Both the position numbers and the translations under genes were made by a program. Positions 43,127 through 53,561 of a DNA stretch of 64,000 nt are shown piece after piece. The notes under the pieces were generated by a model. The model had not been told where the DNA came from. It saw nothing but the letters and a program-made list of their open reading frames with translations, and did not search any database. Numbering within the stretch: position 1 is the stretch's first letter; the number at the start of each line of letters is the position of its first letter. This DNA comes from Oscheius sp. JU75 (taxonomy: Eukaryota; Nematoda; Chromadorea; Rhabditida; Rhabditidae), in NCBI GenBank assembly GCA_037178855.1, contig JASJZC010000005.1, positions 8,618,001 to 8,682,000 of the forward strand, in the 5' to 3' direction.

Positions 43127-44867
43127 ATGTTCTGCGTCCTTTTATTGTTCTCAACTGTTTCTTTTTGTAATGGTCAGTATCTCGAGAAAACTAATAAAAA
43201 TGTGAGCTTCTCATTCCTGAGGGTCAAGTTTGTCACTACAGGTTCTCTTCATGAATCTTTGCGCCGGCTCTAATAATCCAGATATCTGCGTACCTCAACA
43301 CTTCAGTTACATTGTTTTGAAACAGTTTACCACGTCCTGTACTGATCTTATATGGGACGGTACATGTGAAGCTACAGTAGTCTTAAACAATAGCAAGTAC
43401 CAAACAGATAAGCGTAGGTAATGGTAAGTGACGTCGACATGGCCATTGCTGTCTTCTTCCGAGGGCCAACAGGAGCATATACTAACTTTTTGAAAAATGG
43501 ACCATCGGAGCTCTCGAGCATGGTAAGAAGTCGACTTGAGTAAAAAGACAGACACGTTTAGAGCCAGACAGCTTTCGGCTCAAATGGAAATGTGGGCGAA
43601 GACTACTCGGTTGCGTTTGACCGGTTGTGGAATGGTCAAGGATTGGCAGCTTACTTGCAACAGACATGGGCGGACTATTGTGACTACGTACTCTTGGTAA
43701 GTTTTCAGAAGTACGAAAATCCGTGATTTGTGCAAGAGTATGTGTTCTAAACATAGATCTCTAGCTCACTGGAGTCCTGACTGTTCGGACAAACAACGTG
43801 TCTCCAGGTCATTCAAACACCATTTTCAAGCATCCGCTTTCAAAAACTTTAAAAACTTTTAAATTGCAGTTTTGCGCGGTTAACTCGCTCGATTGTGCCT
43901 CTGGCATCATTAAAGTCAGCTAGAGGGACTCCCGGATCACACTTTACAGCAATGACACCTAGTTTGTATCGTGCATACGGAATTGTTGTAGTAGTAGTGA
44001 CTGTTGATAGAACAGTTACAGGGGTAGTCGAAATTGTGGTGTGTAAATATTCCTCAAAGTCAGGATTGTAGGTCATGAGGCAGGAAAGGACTAAAGGAAG
44101 TAACAGCAGTGGCAGTAGCATTGAATGGATAGGAATAAGCGAGATAGCAGTTTTTCCTTGTTGTTAGCGGCAGTTGCGCAGGTTATAGCTTCAGCTTGAT
44201 CAATTGCTGTCAAAGTATTTGTCTCACACGGCATGACAATAGTTCGTCATGCGCCTGATAGTATAGAGTTATGTCTAGATAGGGAGTGATATGCATTTCC
44301 TCATCGCTACTAAACGTTTTTATCTCACCTTCTATTCCAGGTCAGTGGCCACTCCGTCGGCTCCTGTCTAGCCCAGATGGCTGCTGTCAGTGCTGTGCCG
44401 TGGAATCTATGGCCGGCTGGTAACATAATCTACTACGGTTATGGTACACCCCGATGTGGAGATCCTGTAAGCAGAAGTAACAGGAAGAGAAAAAATGTTG
44501 CAGAAATTCGCTTCAAGTACCGTCTCTTCCACAGGAGTAGCTTATCTGGTTAACTGGGGCAATGACAACATCCCCACTTTACCGGCTAAGAGTGCGACTT
44601 GGCAGCATTGTTGTGTACGTTCGAATTTTAAGAATACTAGGCAGCTTTTAGAACTCCGTTCTGGTGAAATCATCTATTTTGGGGTCAACTACGACCAAGT
44701 GTGCCGCTGAAGGTGCAAACTGTCTTAAAGGTTCTTATTATTGAAACGAACTTTGAAAGCTTTTAGGGACCGCAACTGCAGATCACGTCGCCTATTGGGG
44801 TACCAAGCAATCTCAATACGACAGTCTTACGTGTGGGTCTACGATGACTTTTGCCCCAGATCCGTGA
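43127..44867 (+). CDS. Secreted class 3 lipase family protein
   Basis: Seven exons join in frame. Exon 1 starts MFCVLLLFSTVSFC, a signal peptide, and ends KTNKN. Exon 2 ends WDGTCEAT. Exon 3 has DVDMAIAVFFRGPTG, the conserved FRG strand of the fold, followed by an exon ending YCDYVLL. Exon 5 starts VSGHSVGSCLAQMAA, the GHSxG nucleophile elbow with the catalytic Ser, then YGYGTPRCGDP. Exon 6 has VAYLVNWGNDNIPTLP, where the Asp fits the catalytic acid, and ends ATWQHCC. The last two exons end STMTFAPDP and TGA. By family knowledge it is an extracellular alpha/beta-hydrolase acting on acylglycerol-type lipids. The catalytic His is probably in the ATADHVAYW segment. The 640-nt intron 43697-44339 carries an antisense ORF. 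Confidence 0.88.
43849..44121 (-). CDS. Possible nested antisense gene: small secreted protein
   Basis: A 90-codon uninterrupted ORF lies wholly inside the lipase intron 43697-44339, on the opposite strand. It begins with a strong signal sequence (MLLPLLLLPLVLSC), followed by a Thr-rich stretch (STTPVTVLSTVTTTTT) and a C-terminal part YARYKLGVIAVKCD with a single Cys. It ends LQFKSF and TAA. I do not recognise it. Nested antisense genes in introns are common in nematodes, but an ORF of this length could also be chance. Confidence 0.4.
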   Translation of the reverse strand: MLLPLLLLPLVLSCLMTYNPDFEEYLHTTISTTPVTVLSTVTTTTTIPYARYKLGVIAVKCDPGVPLADFNDARGTIERVNRAKLQFKSF

Positions 44868-44973
44868 GGAAAAAGTATCAAATTATATAACTTCGTTGTT
44901 GGCGAAGCAGAAAATAATAATTCGCAGCGACTGGGTCTCGTTTCTAAAAGTGCTTATAGCGAATATAAAAAGC

Positions 44974-44978
44974 AAAAA
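44974..44978 (-). terminator. Pol III T-run after tRNA-Ile
   Basis: Five A residues on the plus strand (TTTTT on the minus strand) lie just past the tRNA 3' end. Confidence 0.6.
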
Positions 44979-44983
44979 GATTT

Positions 44984-45057
44984 TGCCGCCAGCAGGGGTC
45001 GAACCTGCGACCTTGGGCTTATTAGACCCACGCTCTAACCGACTGAGCTATGGCGGC
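44984..45057 (-). tRNA. tRNA-Ile (anticodon AAT)
   Basis: On the minus strand acceptor GCCGCCA pairs perfectly with TGGCGGC. The D-arm is GCTCAGTCGGTTAGAGC, the anticodon stem is TGGGT/GCCCA with loop CTAATAA (anticodon AAT), and the B-box is GGTTCGAACC. It is 74 nt with the discriminator A, and no intron is seen. Confidence 0.96.
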
Positions 45058-45296
45058 TGCTGCCAACCGAAAAACGACAGTCAACAAACTTCAAGACTGG
45101 TCAGGATACTGGTTTTCCGCTCTTTTTCTCGCCGGTTTCCGATAACATTTGGGTTTTTTTGGGAAAAACAGGTTTAGATTAGGTTTTCTGGAACCAAACG
45201 TGACGCAAATGTTTGTTATTCGAAAGACATGTAGACTGTTTTCGTCGTCTGTGGTTCCCTCTGTGAGAAAATAGCAACACTGCCACCATTCATTCT

Positions 45297-45719
45297 ATGA
45301 GAATGTCCGTCTCGAAAACTTTTCTTCCCGTTCTTTCACGTTTTCCCACTATTTCTACACGCCGATTCCTTGCTACACAGCACAAGCATTCCAGACTGAG
45401 TTTCGACCACGATCACAACATGGTAACTTTCTTATTGTCACTCACGTTTATTTTTTACAGAATGCAGCAGATCTGAGAAAGTCCGGTTTCCATCTTCATG
45501 ACCAAAACGAGGAAGAAGCGGCAGTCAGCTGGAAAGAAGCTCTTGTTGCCAGTAGGGGAGAGAGCTGACCCGAAGAAGATCACGGCCATGGGTGCCATGC
45601 TGGTGGTAGACGTCTGCCTTCTAGCCTTTTTGTGGCAGTCCTTCAAGCATTACTTTTTTTCTAAAAACAAAATTATTTCGGATGAACCATTGGGAAAGCG
45701 AGAGTACATTACTTCCTGA
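45297..45719 (+). CDS. Small mitochondrial-type membrane protein, frame uncertain
   Basis: Exon 1 (45297-45422) starts MRMSVSKTFLPVLSRFPTIS and continues TRRFLATQHK, an Arg/Ser-rich acid-poor leader typical of mitochondrial import. A 38-nt intron (GTAAC...TTTTTTACAG) leads into exon 2 with DLRKSGFHLHDQNEEE. That frame stops at about 45566. The adjacent frame runs on to 45719 with a TM segment (MLVVDVCLLAFLWQSF) and ends GKREYITS. A 58-nt intron, 45552-45609, would join the frames but shortens the TM segment; otherwise there is a one-base frameshift. The family is not recognised. The short size and single TM would suit an inner-membrane assembly factor or respiratory-complex subunit, but this is inference. 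Confidence 0.55.
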
Positions 45720-45843
45720 TTTTGTGGTATTCCTCTCTATTTATTATTCCTGTTTCCTATGGAAATTGTATATAAACTGTCAAAAACTGTTGTTTGAGGA
45801 AAGAACAAAGGAAATAGTAAAATGAAAAAGAAAAAAAAGTTTA

Positions 45844-45915
45844 TGGAGATATGGGGAATTGAACCCCAGACCTCTCCCATGCTAAGGGAGCGCTCTACCA
45901 CTGAGCTATATCCCC
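45844..45915 (-). tRNA. tRNA-Ala (anticodon AGC), second copy
   Basis: This is the reverse-complement copy of the gene at 26611-26682, identical over the mature tRNA (loop TTAGCAT). An A-run at 45831-45838 (T-run on the minus strand) serves as the Pol III terminator. Confidence 0.97.
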
Positions 45916-46350
45916 AACGAAGACGTTTCAAATTTCGTAGGTGGACATGATGTCAGGGGACAGGTTCCCGCGAAAGAAGTCCAGGAATCGGGTTTCGCTC
46001 CCTAGGGGTTCGAAAGGACGGCTCTTGTTTACCCAAAGCGCAGCTTACCGTCCCCTACTGAACCCCAAACTGACTGGCAGTTCTAGTCTAGGAGGAACGA
46101 ACGGTTTCAATCCAGTTTGGAAAGACCAGACTTTATGGCAGATGTTTTCGGCAACGGAAATAGTTTAGAAGAGACATTTTGAGCTGACGAGACCGCACGG
46201 GAAAGACTGACGCTGAAAACCCGGACGAATGTTATTGAAAGCATCGTACAGCTAACATGGATCCCAATGAAATAGACAAAATCCGAACCGTTTATTGTAA
46301 AGCTGCATTTGTACCCGTGTCAAGATGACCTTCGTCTCATAAAAGTGAAG
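45916..46350. other. Intergenic spacer, tRNA to DUF229 gene
   Basis: This 435-bp stretch holds the tRNA 5' flank and the 3' UTR region of the minus-strand DUF229 gene. The ORF at 45941-46168 has no supporting motif. Confidence 0.5.
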
Positions 46351-49300
46351 TTATGCCTCTTCTTTAGTCTTCTCCTCTTTTTCATCCTTTTTCTTTTTTT
46401 TACATTCACAGAGCGGAGCTAGCTCTCCCCGTACACAATGTCCTCGCTTCCCGTAACTATCCACCCGATCCACTCCACCGATTGTATATTTTCCCGTTTT
46501 TGATTTGTTTACCATTGCCTGAAAATAAATTCTTCATTGAAGTCCTAATGGTTTTACTCTGAACTGGGCCTTGTTATAAGCCTTACTGACTCCTACAGTT
46601 ACCCAATAGGTACCCGTTTCCTGGACCGGTTGGTAGCCAGTGATTTCTAGTACCTAAAACAGGATGTTATTTGCAAAATATAGCTACACCTCAGAAAACT
46701 TCCAGTTGTAACATAGCTCTGTAGAGTTTGTGTCTCTCAACTTCTCGTTGACTGATCGTATCAAAGCTTTTCCAACATCAATTGCGTCATCAGATGTTCT
46801 GAAACGGAATTCTCCTGCTCTAAAAAGCCGACATGCCTGGTAACATTCTCCATTTGGAAATCACAAATACAGTAGGCGAAAGGAATTGGCAGCGTCTTGC
46901 AACTCCTCTCTTGTAGCTTTTGTTGACGTAGCAAAGATTCTCCTTTTTCCTTCTTATCGTCAATAGGTTTCAAATTGTCGGGACCAGTGTGTGGGAGGAA
47001 CTGAAAGACAAGACTTTACTAGGTATACTGTCGAAAATGAGAGTCTAGTGGACGGCCTTTTTTTCAGGTCAAGCACACACCTTGGCAATATCTAGCAGTG
47101 TTGACCTCGTGTCGTAATGAGTCTGGAGCTTTTTCGCATTCTCTTTCATCATCCTATGCATCTCTGTCCCTCTCAGTTCCTTCGGTATCGAAATGGACAA
47201 GAGTGGGTTGTTTACATCAAGAGCTCCTACTCTAGTCTTGGTCACTTTTCCAAATCGAAGACCATGATCCCCCATCAGGACTACGAAGCTTTTGTCCATC
47301 TGAAACATTCAATGTACTACAATTTTTGGACTCTATACCTCTTCCTTGTTGTTCAATAGAAACTCATAGAGATCAGTGTCAAGACGGACTGAGCTGCTTT
47401 CAAAGTCGTGGCTCTGGAGACTTGTCCAGAACCAAGCAAACTTTGGTCTGTCTGTAAATCTTTCTCAATATATCAGTGACCACAAACTACCTTTGTAAGC
47501 CTCCATGAATTGATTTAAGTATTTCAGACCGTCCTTATGCTGGTAGATACAATTGTCTTCTGTGTAGTTATTGTACAGAAGCTTATTGTTTTTGTCCTCG
47601 ACGTGGATTTGGAAGGGTCTAAAAGTTCAATCGAGCTGGACTTGATACAATTAATCTTACTGCATCAAATGGTCTGTCGGCTGCTTGTCAAACCCATAAC
47701 AGTTGGGCCAATTGAGAACTCCTTGAGCCCAGTCGTCTGCCAGGAAGGTCTGGAACCAGTATTTCCAAAGAACCGGTGAAAACGCTTACAGTATAGCCAA
47801 CATCGTTGAAGTTTTTAAAAAGAGAGGTCAAGTTGTCTAGGTAATCGTCGCAGGACTCCTTCCAACCCATGTCAGCATGGAGTGTTGGCAGACCAAAAGC
47901 GGTTCTGTCAATTGTTTCGATTTGCTTGCCTGAAACCATTACCAGTTCAAAACGAAAAAATAGTCCCACCGAACCACAGGGCCATTCCATTAGGGCGACT
48001 ATTGACTCCAACCTTGTTCACGTAGGGAAAAGTGACAGCTTCCATGGACTTCTCCAACAGTCTCATAGTTTTTGGGATGTTCCGGTCTGCTTGACTTGTA
48101 GCCATAGAATCTACAAGCAGGACGAACACATTGTAGTGAGGGAATTCTGATTCTTCGACCGTTTTCTCTTCTCTGTAATACACTTAAGTAAAAGAAAATA
48201 AGAAAAACTACATGGGTATGATTTGTGTGTGGAGCATTGCATATTCTGGATCGTCGACTTTAAAGTGATAACACTGGGCTTCGACGATATCACAATCTAG
48301 GGTTTCATTCATCTCTTTCCACTTTCCAACGGTATTCTCGAAGTCGGAGTAGCGGGTGATGCATCTAAAAAAGTTTTGGTATAAATTTAAAAATAGCAGT
48401 CAAGTACACACATGGCCAACTTATTTTTTACCGGTGATACTTTGTAGGTTCAGGGTTGGGGACATCTCTTTTGGAACACATGTTTCGGACCGCTTTAGGG
48501 TAGAGAAGTGATCGCGTGTTGCTTATATCAGCACCTCTATGGCGGCTGACGTGATGATACGGGTGCGAACGCAGCGATCAGAGAGGCAGACGCGGCTCTC
48601 TTTCACTGATCACTATAATGCGAGATACCAAAGTGGTAAAGCATTTAGGACACATGATTCGAAATACTTTTTGAAAAAACAATGAAGGTTACTGATTATT
48701 AAGATAAGCCTTACAACAGACGTTTGCGGAAACCAAATAAGTTAAAGCAGATTCGTGTTTTTGTTTCGGTAGTTCAAAACAAACAAAAAGTAGAAGCAGT
48801 CAAGTTGCTCACATGTTCAGGTTTGTCTGGACACATCTCTTTTTACCACATGTTTCGGACCGCTCGGTAAGGGAAAATAGCCCCCAGGCATATCTGCAGG
48901 GAGTGTCTGAATGGTATGGGTGCGAGGGGGAGATGGGAGGATTGATGAAGGAAAACAAACCGTCCAAAGCAGTCGTAATCCTTATGCTCGGAGATGATTT
49001 TGCCATCTTTCAGCTTGCTAAGGTACTTGAATTTGGTGTTACATTTGTCGTTTTCTCCTGTTCTGGGATCAAAGTACTGAGCTGGTATTCTGTTTACACT
49101 TCCTCATAACTTACGTATATCACATCCTTGTCCCAGGAATCGTATTTGGGAAGTACACATTGAAATTGTTCTGTGACTGAAGCAAGGTTTCTACTAAAAA
49201 ATAGACCACAAACCTTCTGTCTCATTGCTTCCTATCCTCGTAACACTCTTAGGATGTTGAGTCGTAGCGTCTAGGTACAAAATCAGTGAGCTGTTCACAT

Positions 49301-49376
49301 CGTCGTTAAACATAAGCATGAAGACAGCCATGAACATGCAGGCACACATTGTAAAGACGGCTGCGTTGAAAACCAT
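46351..49376 (-). CDS. DUF229 family protein (sulfatase-like fold, type II membrane protein)
   Basis: About fifteen short exons can be joined. Exon 1 starts MVFNAAVFTMCACMFMAVFM, a signal anchor, directly after TTTTTTCAG, which may be a trans-splice site. Later exons give VLPKYDSWDKDVIYYFDP, an FPHYNVFVLLVDSMATSQAD segment, VNKVGVNSRPNGMALWFG, FLADDWAQGVLNWPNCYGF, FAWFWTSL followed by DHGLRFGK, and CKTLPIPFAYCICDF near the C-terminus, followed by a C-terminal domain with a Lys/Glu-rich tail. The LLVDS, SRPNG and GDHG motifs are characteristic of DUF229, which is related to alkaline phosphatase/sulfatase folds. Its substrate is unknown and it is expected in the secretory pathway. One intron (46836-46799) is GC-AG. 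The large intron near 48480-48960 contains repeat family A, and one small exon abuts a repeat copy. Confidence 0.88.
48450..48610 (+). repeat. Repeat family A (TTTCGGACCGCT), copy 1
   Basis: It contains CATCTCTTTTGGAACACATG, TTTCGGACCGCTTT and, about 60 bp further, GTGATGATACGGGTGCGAAC. The same order is found near 48813, 51190 and 54538. The minus-strand complement GTGTTCCAAAAG supplies the acceptor of a small DUF229 exon. Confidence 0.8.
48813..48945 (+). repeat. Repeat family A, copy 2
   Basis: It contains ATGTTCAGGTTTGTCTGGAC, CATCTCTTTTTACCACATG, TTTCGGACCGCTCGG and GGTATGGGTGCGAGG. Its similarity to copy 1 extends leftwards over the sequence that is coding there (AGGTTCAGGGTTGGGGACAT). 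Confidence 0.75.
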
Positions 49377-52300
49377 CTGAAAAAATGGATGAAGAGTAAA
49401 GTGACAAAAACGTAAGGAGATCTTTTATCTGTCCCTTTTAACTATGGTTGTTTTGAGAACGTCAGCCGTGCTTATCGCAGTGGAAGCTAGACAGCGTGAC
49501 CGGGACTATGTGGGCTGTCTACGTAAGGTGGTCGAGATTTTACTACTGGGTGTCCTGCTTCGAGATGATAAAACCGGAGAATGAGTGACCAAAATTAAAA
49601 CTTGAGGAGGTTTTAATGAGGCACCTGCTTGAAAAAAAAGTCCGATGAATGTGGAGAAAACAGTATAGTTAGAAAGAATAGTGTGAAAAGGCTATGCGTC
49701 CCAGTTGAATACCCGACGGCCACATTCGGAAATTCCCGGTCGATCAAATATCTTCAATGGCTCGTGGCTTTTAGACGGCCACGGTTTATGGTACGGGAAA
49801 GGAGAAGGATTCCATGGTGGTGGCTACGAGAGGGCCCAGTAAAAGCAACACAATAGTGATAAAATCTTCAAAGACCCTATTTTACTGAGGAAGAAACAAG
49901 TTGAAAGAAAGTTGGAAAGAAAAACAACGGTGACCTGCATGGCTGCTGGCATGAATCTAAACAACGCCTTGTTGTTGCTTCCTCCGGGAGGGAAAAGACA
50001 ATTGGCACCGATTTTTGCTTGACTTGAGTGAAGATCGAAATCGACCACATGGATCACTACCGGAATAAAATAAAATTATCTGGCCTTGCCTTCAGACCTG
50101 GGAATTATGTGTCCTTGGCTGTCCTCCACTGTGCCTCGGCTAATTGTTCCTGCGGCAAAAACAACTGTCACCCTTTTGCTGTCTTTCAGCTCTTGTTTAG
50201 AGGACACAGAGGCTAAGAGAAAATTGCTCGAAGACCGAGACTGTTTTGACATGTACGACGGAAGAGCCGCTGCAATCACATCAAGTTTCAAAACTGATAG
50301 AGCTTAAATGTGTGTAACCATTGGTATCTTTAGCGGTAACAAGTTGATAGTTTTTCCACGAAAATCATTGGAGGGTGCAAGGTTAGAAGCTCAAAGGAAT
50401 GAAGTTGCGTGACTCACATCGATCTGATAGCTTTGTGTCAAACACAGGACGAGTCGCGAAGATAATGATAAATTACCCCGAATGACCACCAGGCATCCTC
50501 TTTGTACCCTCACACTCGCAACTAAGTTTTCAAAGACGACTAAAGGCAGCCGGTGGCATGAGACTAACAATGGAAATGGCAGCAGGGACGAAGTTCGCCT
50601 TTTCTGATATCACATGTTAGTTCAGATGTCTATGTAATACATGAACTGAAGGGTGTTCAAACAAGCCGGATCCCGATGAACATGTCCTGGTTGAAAGGAG
50701 CTGTGCCCACGCTTTGAAGGGTATAACTTATGAAGAGCTCCATAAATCTGATTTTTGATGATTGACTGTACAAAGGATCAGCTTGTTTAGCATAACAATC
50801 ATAGATAGCAGTTTCCTTTTCATGGCAAAAGTGCAGGACCTTTGCAGGGCTGCTTCTCATTATTGTTAAGTATGCCGAATTGATGTCCTTGTTGTTTTGA
50901 CTTTATCCGACAAGTTAAAATCAAGCTTATACTTCGACCGTTTCATTGTTAAACTATAACTGGGAAGTAGAGTAGAAAATTCAGAAACTAACTATGATAG
51001 ATGATTTCTGTTTTTTAGTGATTATGCTGTATTGTTATATAATACAGTTGGTGTACAGCAAGTATAAGCTACAAGGTGAAAAGCGGTTACAAGTTGTTGC
51101 ACATGGTCAATTGCCAATTGTATCTTTGTGGAGTCATATTGCCAAGTTACCTCATTGCCACATTGCCATATTGCCACATAGTCGAGTTGCCAGCATATCT
51201 TCTTGACCACGTGCTCCGGACCGCTCGCCACGCTCGTTATAAAACCATTTTTGTGCGTATACCGAGATGGTGTGGCTGCGAACGCACCGGGATGAGGGCC
51301 AGCAGGTATGAGTTGTCATTCTGTGAGCGCGGCATCAGAGTTCGGCCAATTAGTTTTTCTCAGTTTTTTGAACAACTAATTTTTGGGATTCCTCTATTAC
51401 ACGACAGCTCGCTCATCTTCAAAGGACTGATTGAATGTCATTCGCTAAAACAGCCACTTGATCAACGGTGATCTGCATCATTACACAAGGCAGCCGGACT
51501 ATTTATGGCAGCCATACAGGTTCAGATGTTCTTTCGAGACATCTTCGAAGAAAAAGAGTATAAGTGATTACTCATGCTTACAGTTCAGACCGATCACTGC
51601 GGAAACTAGGTACATAGGCGGAACTGCGAGAACGGGGCAGATCCATAGTACTGGTCAATTAGGAGGATGCGATATATATAAAAGTTTCTGTGTAAGCCTA
51701 CACTCAACAAGAAATATATTAGAGTTACTAAAATAGTATTCCACCTTCTATCATCTTAAAAATTATCGTCAATTGTGATCGCCTACATAGTTTCCCTTCG
51801 ACTTTAGGGTGTGAATCATTACCTTTTACTGAAAGCAAAGAGGAAATATTAGTGAGAATTGTGTCTTAAATCAGTTTCAAAACATACAGGATTAGAATCT
51901 GTTACCAGAATCTAGAAACTATTCTATCTCCAGTTTTTTCAAGGATCATTCCATTAGTTCGATGTTTACGATCGAAAGTATGCCAGATCAACTCGGTCAT
52001 TGGTGTGCTACCTTCCCGGAGTACAGTATTGTTTGGTCGCTGATTCCTTACAGATAAACTGTGATTATGAAACATCAGTCCATATCGCTCGAGCGTCAAG
52101 GACACAAAATGACCACTGGACGGATAACATCCCGAAAACTGATTAAGCATTTTTCCGAATCTTGCAGTTAAGATACAGTGACTCAAATTTGGTTGACCAA
52201 GTTGTGTGATACGTAAAAACAATAAAAGCATTGAAGACAATAGCCTAGGGTCAGCACAAATCACGTTGAAACAATGGCTGGGGTCTTTTTTGTTCAAAGA

Positions 52301-53561
52301 GAAGACGGGTCACTCTTTTTCAGCGACACCGGGAGTGATACAGTGTCTGCCCTTCTGCGGTAACAGCTTTCATCGTTCTCCGAGGGCTGCTGGTGTCTAT
52401 ATGTCAGTGTCTGTTAGACCCGGGTTGTGATCGGTTGTGGGCGCTCAGTATCATTCTCCCCCACCATCTCCACAGAAAGTCCGGCCTTCAATCATCCATC
52501 TTGGACGCACTTTTACCCCGACTACCCTTTTAGTTTTCTGGCCAACCGGGTTTCGGTCTCACCGGTCTCCAATAACAAGTGATCTTTTCGTCTTTTAGGG
52601 CTGAGGTTCCTTCTCCTTTTGACCAGCTACTGTAAGAATACGTAACAAACTTTGTTTATTCACGTCTTCGCATAGGCTACAAAGCTTCTTAAATGATCTA
52701 GCTATTACATACTTCCTAGTTAAGTACATAGAAAAAAAGTTACTTACCTATCCTCTTTTTGGATGCTTTGTAGCCTTTACGACTTCATCAGGGAGATGAC
52801 GCGGCTGAAAAGTATGTTTTCCAACTATTCTTTCGCAAATATCTAACCCAGAAGAAAATTTAAAACTACGCTTGCTCAATACGGAAGACTATTAAAACCT
52901 TGTTCCCACATTAGCTGTTATGATGATGTTTCGCGGTCATATGGCTAACAAAACAGAAGAAACTGAATAATATCAGAATGTCTCAAGGTTAATCTCGCGA
53001 TTTCGGAGAAAGAAAAGAGAAAAGCCACCGATTTTCGTCGTGAGTCAACCTGATTTGTCTATGAACCTTTCAAAAATAGGTTTTTATTTTGGCTGTGACT
53101 ATGAACGCTGTTTGGACACTACTCATGTTGTGTATGCAAATCCACCCATATATAAAGGTGGTTGTTCAGAGTGACCATGTAACTTTATCATTTTACTTTT
53201 CATTACAGTCAGGGCTCGAGAAACTAACGCTGTTCACCGGTCTCGTTCTTTTCAATCATACTGTAGTTTGGAACGGGCTCACCCTTGTCTAGAAGACACA
53301 GACTTCCAGACGTTGTCAATGTCTGCCAAATACTGACGACACAAGTTTAATTTTCTAGTTGGACCTATGAATCAAACGGCGAACGACCGCGTTTAAGTCA
53401 AACCCACATCCTTTTCTCAATAACAATTAGTTGCGACTTGTCATGTGGTCACTTTACAGTCACGGCTTTTTCATACTGTTTCCTTATATAAGTGGTCTGT
53501 CTGTCCTTGTATATCGAAACTCTTTCTTAGATTATTTTCTGACCTTGACTATCTCTTAGGA
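49377..53561. other. 4.2-kb region without a firm gene; possible unassigned exons
   Basis: Minus-strand frames at about 49927-50030 (ending FRFMPAAMQ before a GTCACC donor-like site) and 50100-50291 (containing KRVTVVFAAGTISRGT) and 50657-50860 (with ETAIYDCYAKQADPLY) could be exons of an unknown gene, but I could not link them. The stretch 51108-51195 has several ATTGCCA repeats. A repeat family A copy lies at 51190-51300. Nothing was recognised in 51300-53561. Confidence 0.4.
51190..51300 (+). repeat. Repeat family A, copy 3
   Basis: It contains TCTTCTTGACCACGTG, CTCCGGACCGCTCG and CCGAGATGGTGTGGCTGCGA followed by ACGCACCGGG, in the same order as the other copies. Confidence 0.8.

Noticed and set aside
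51108..51195. Repeated ATTGCCA units, CRISPR-like at first glance
   Set aside because: The units are short, irregularly spaced and without spacers of constant length, and the genome is eukaryotic.
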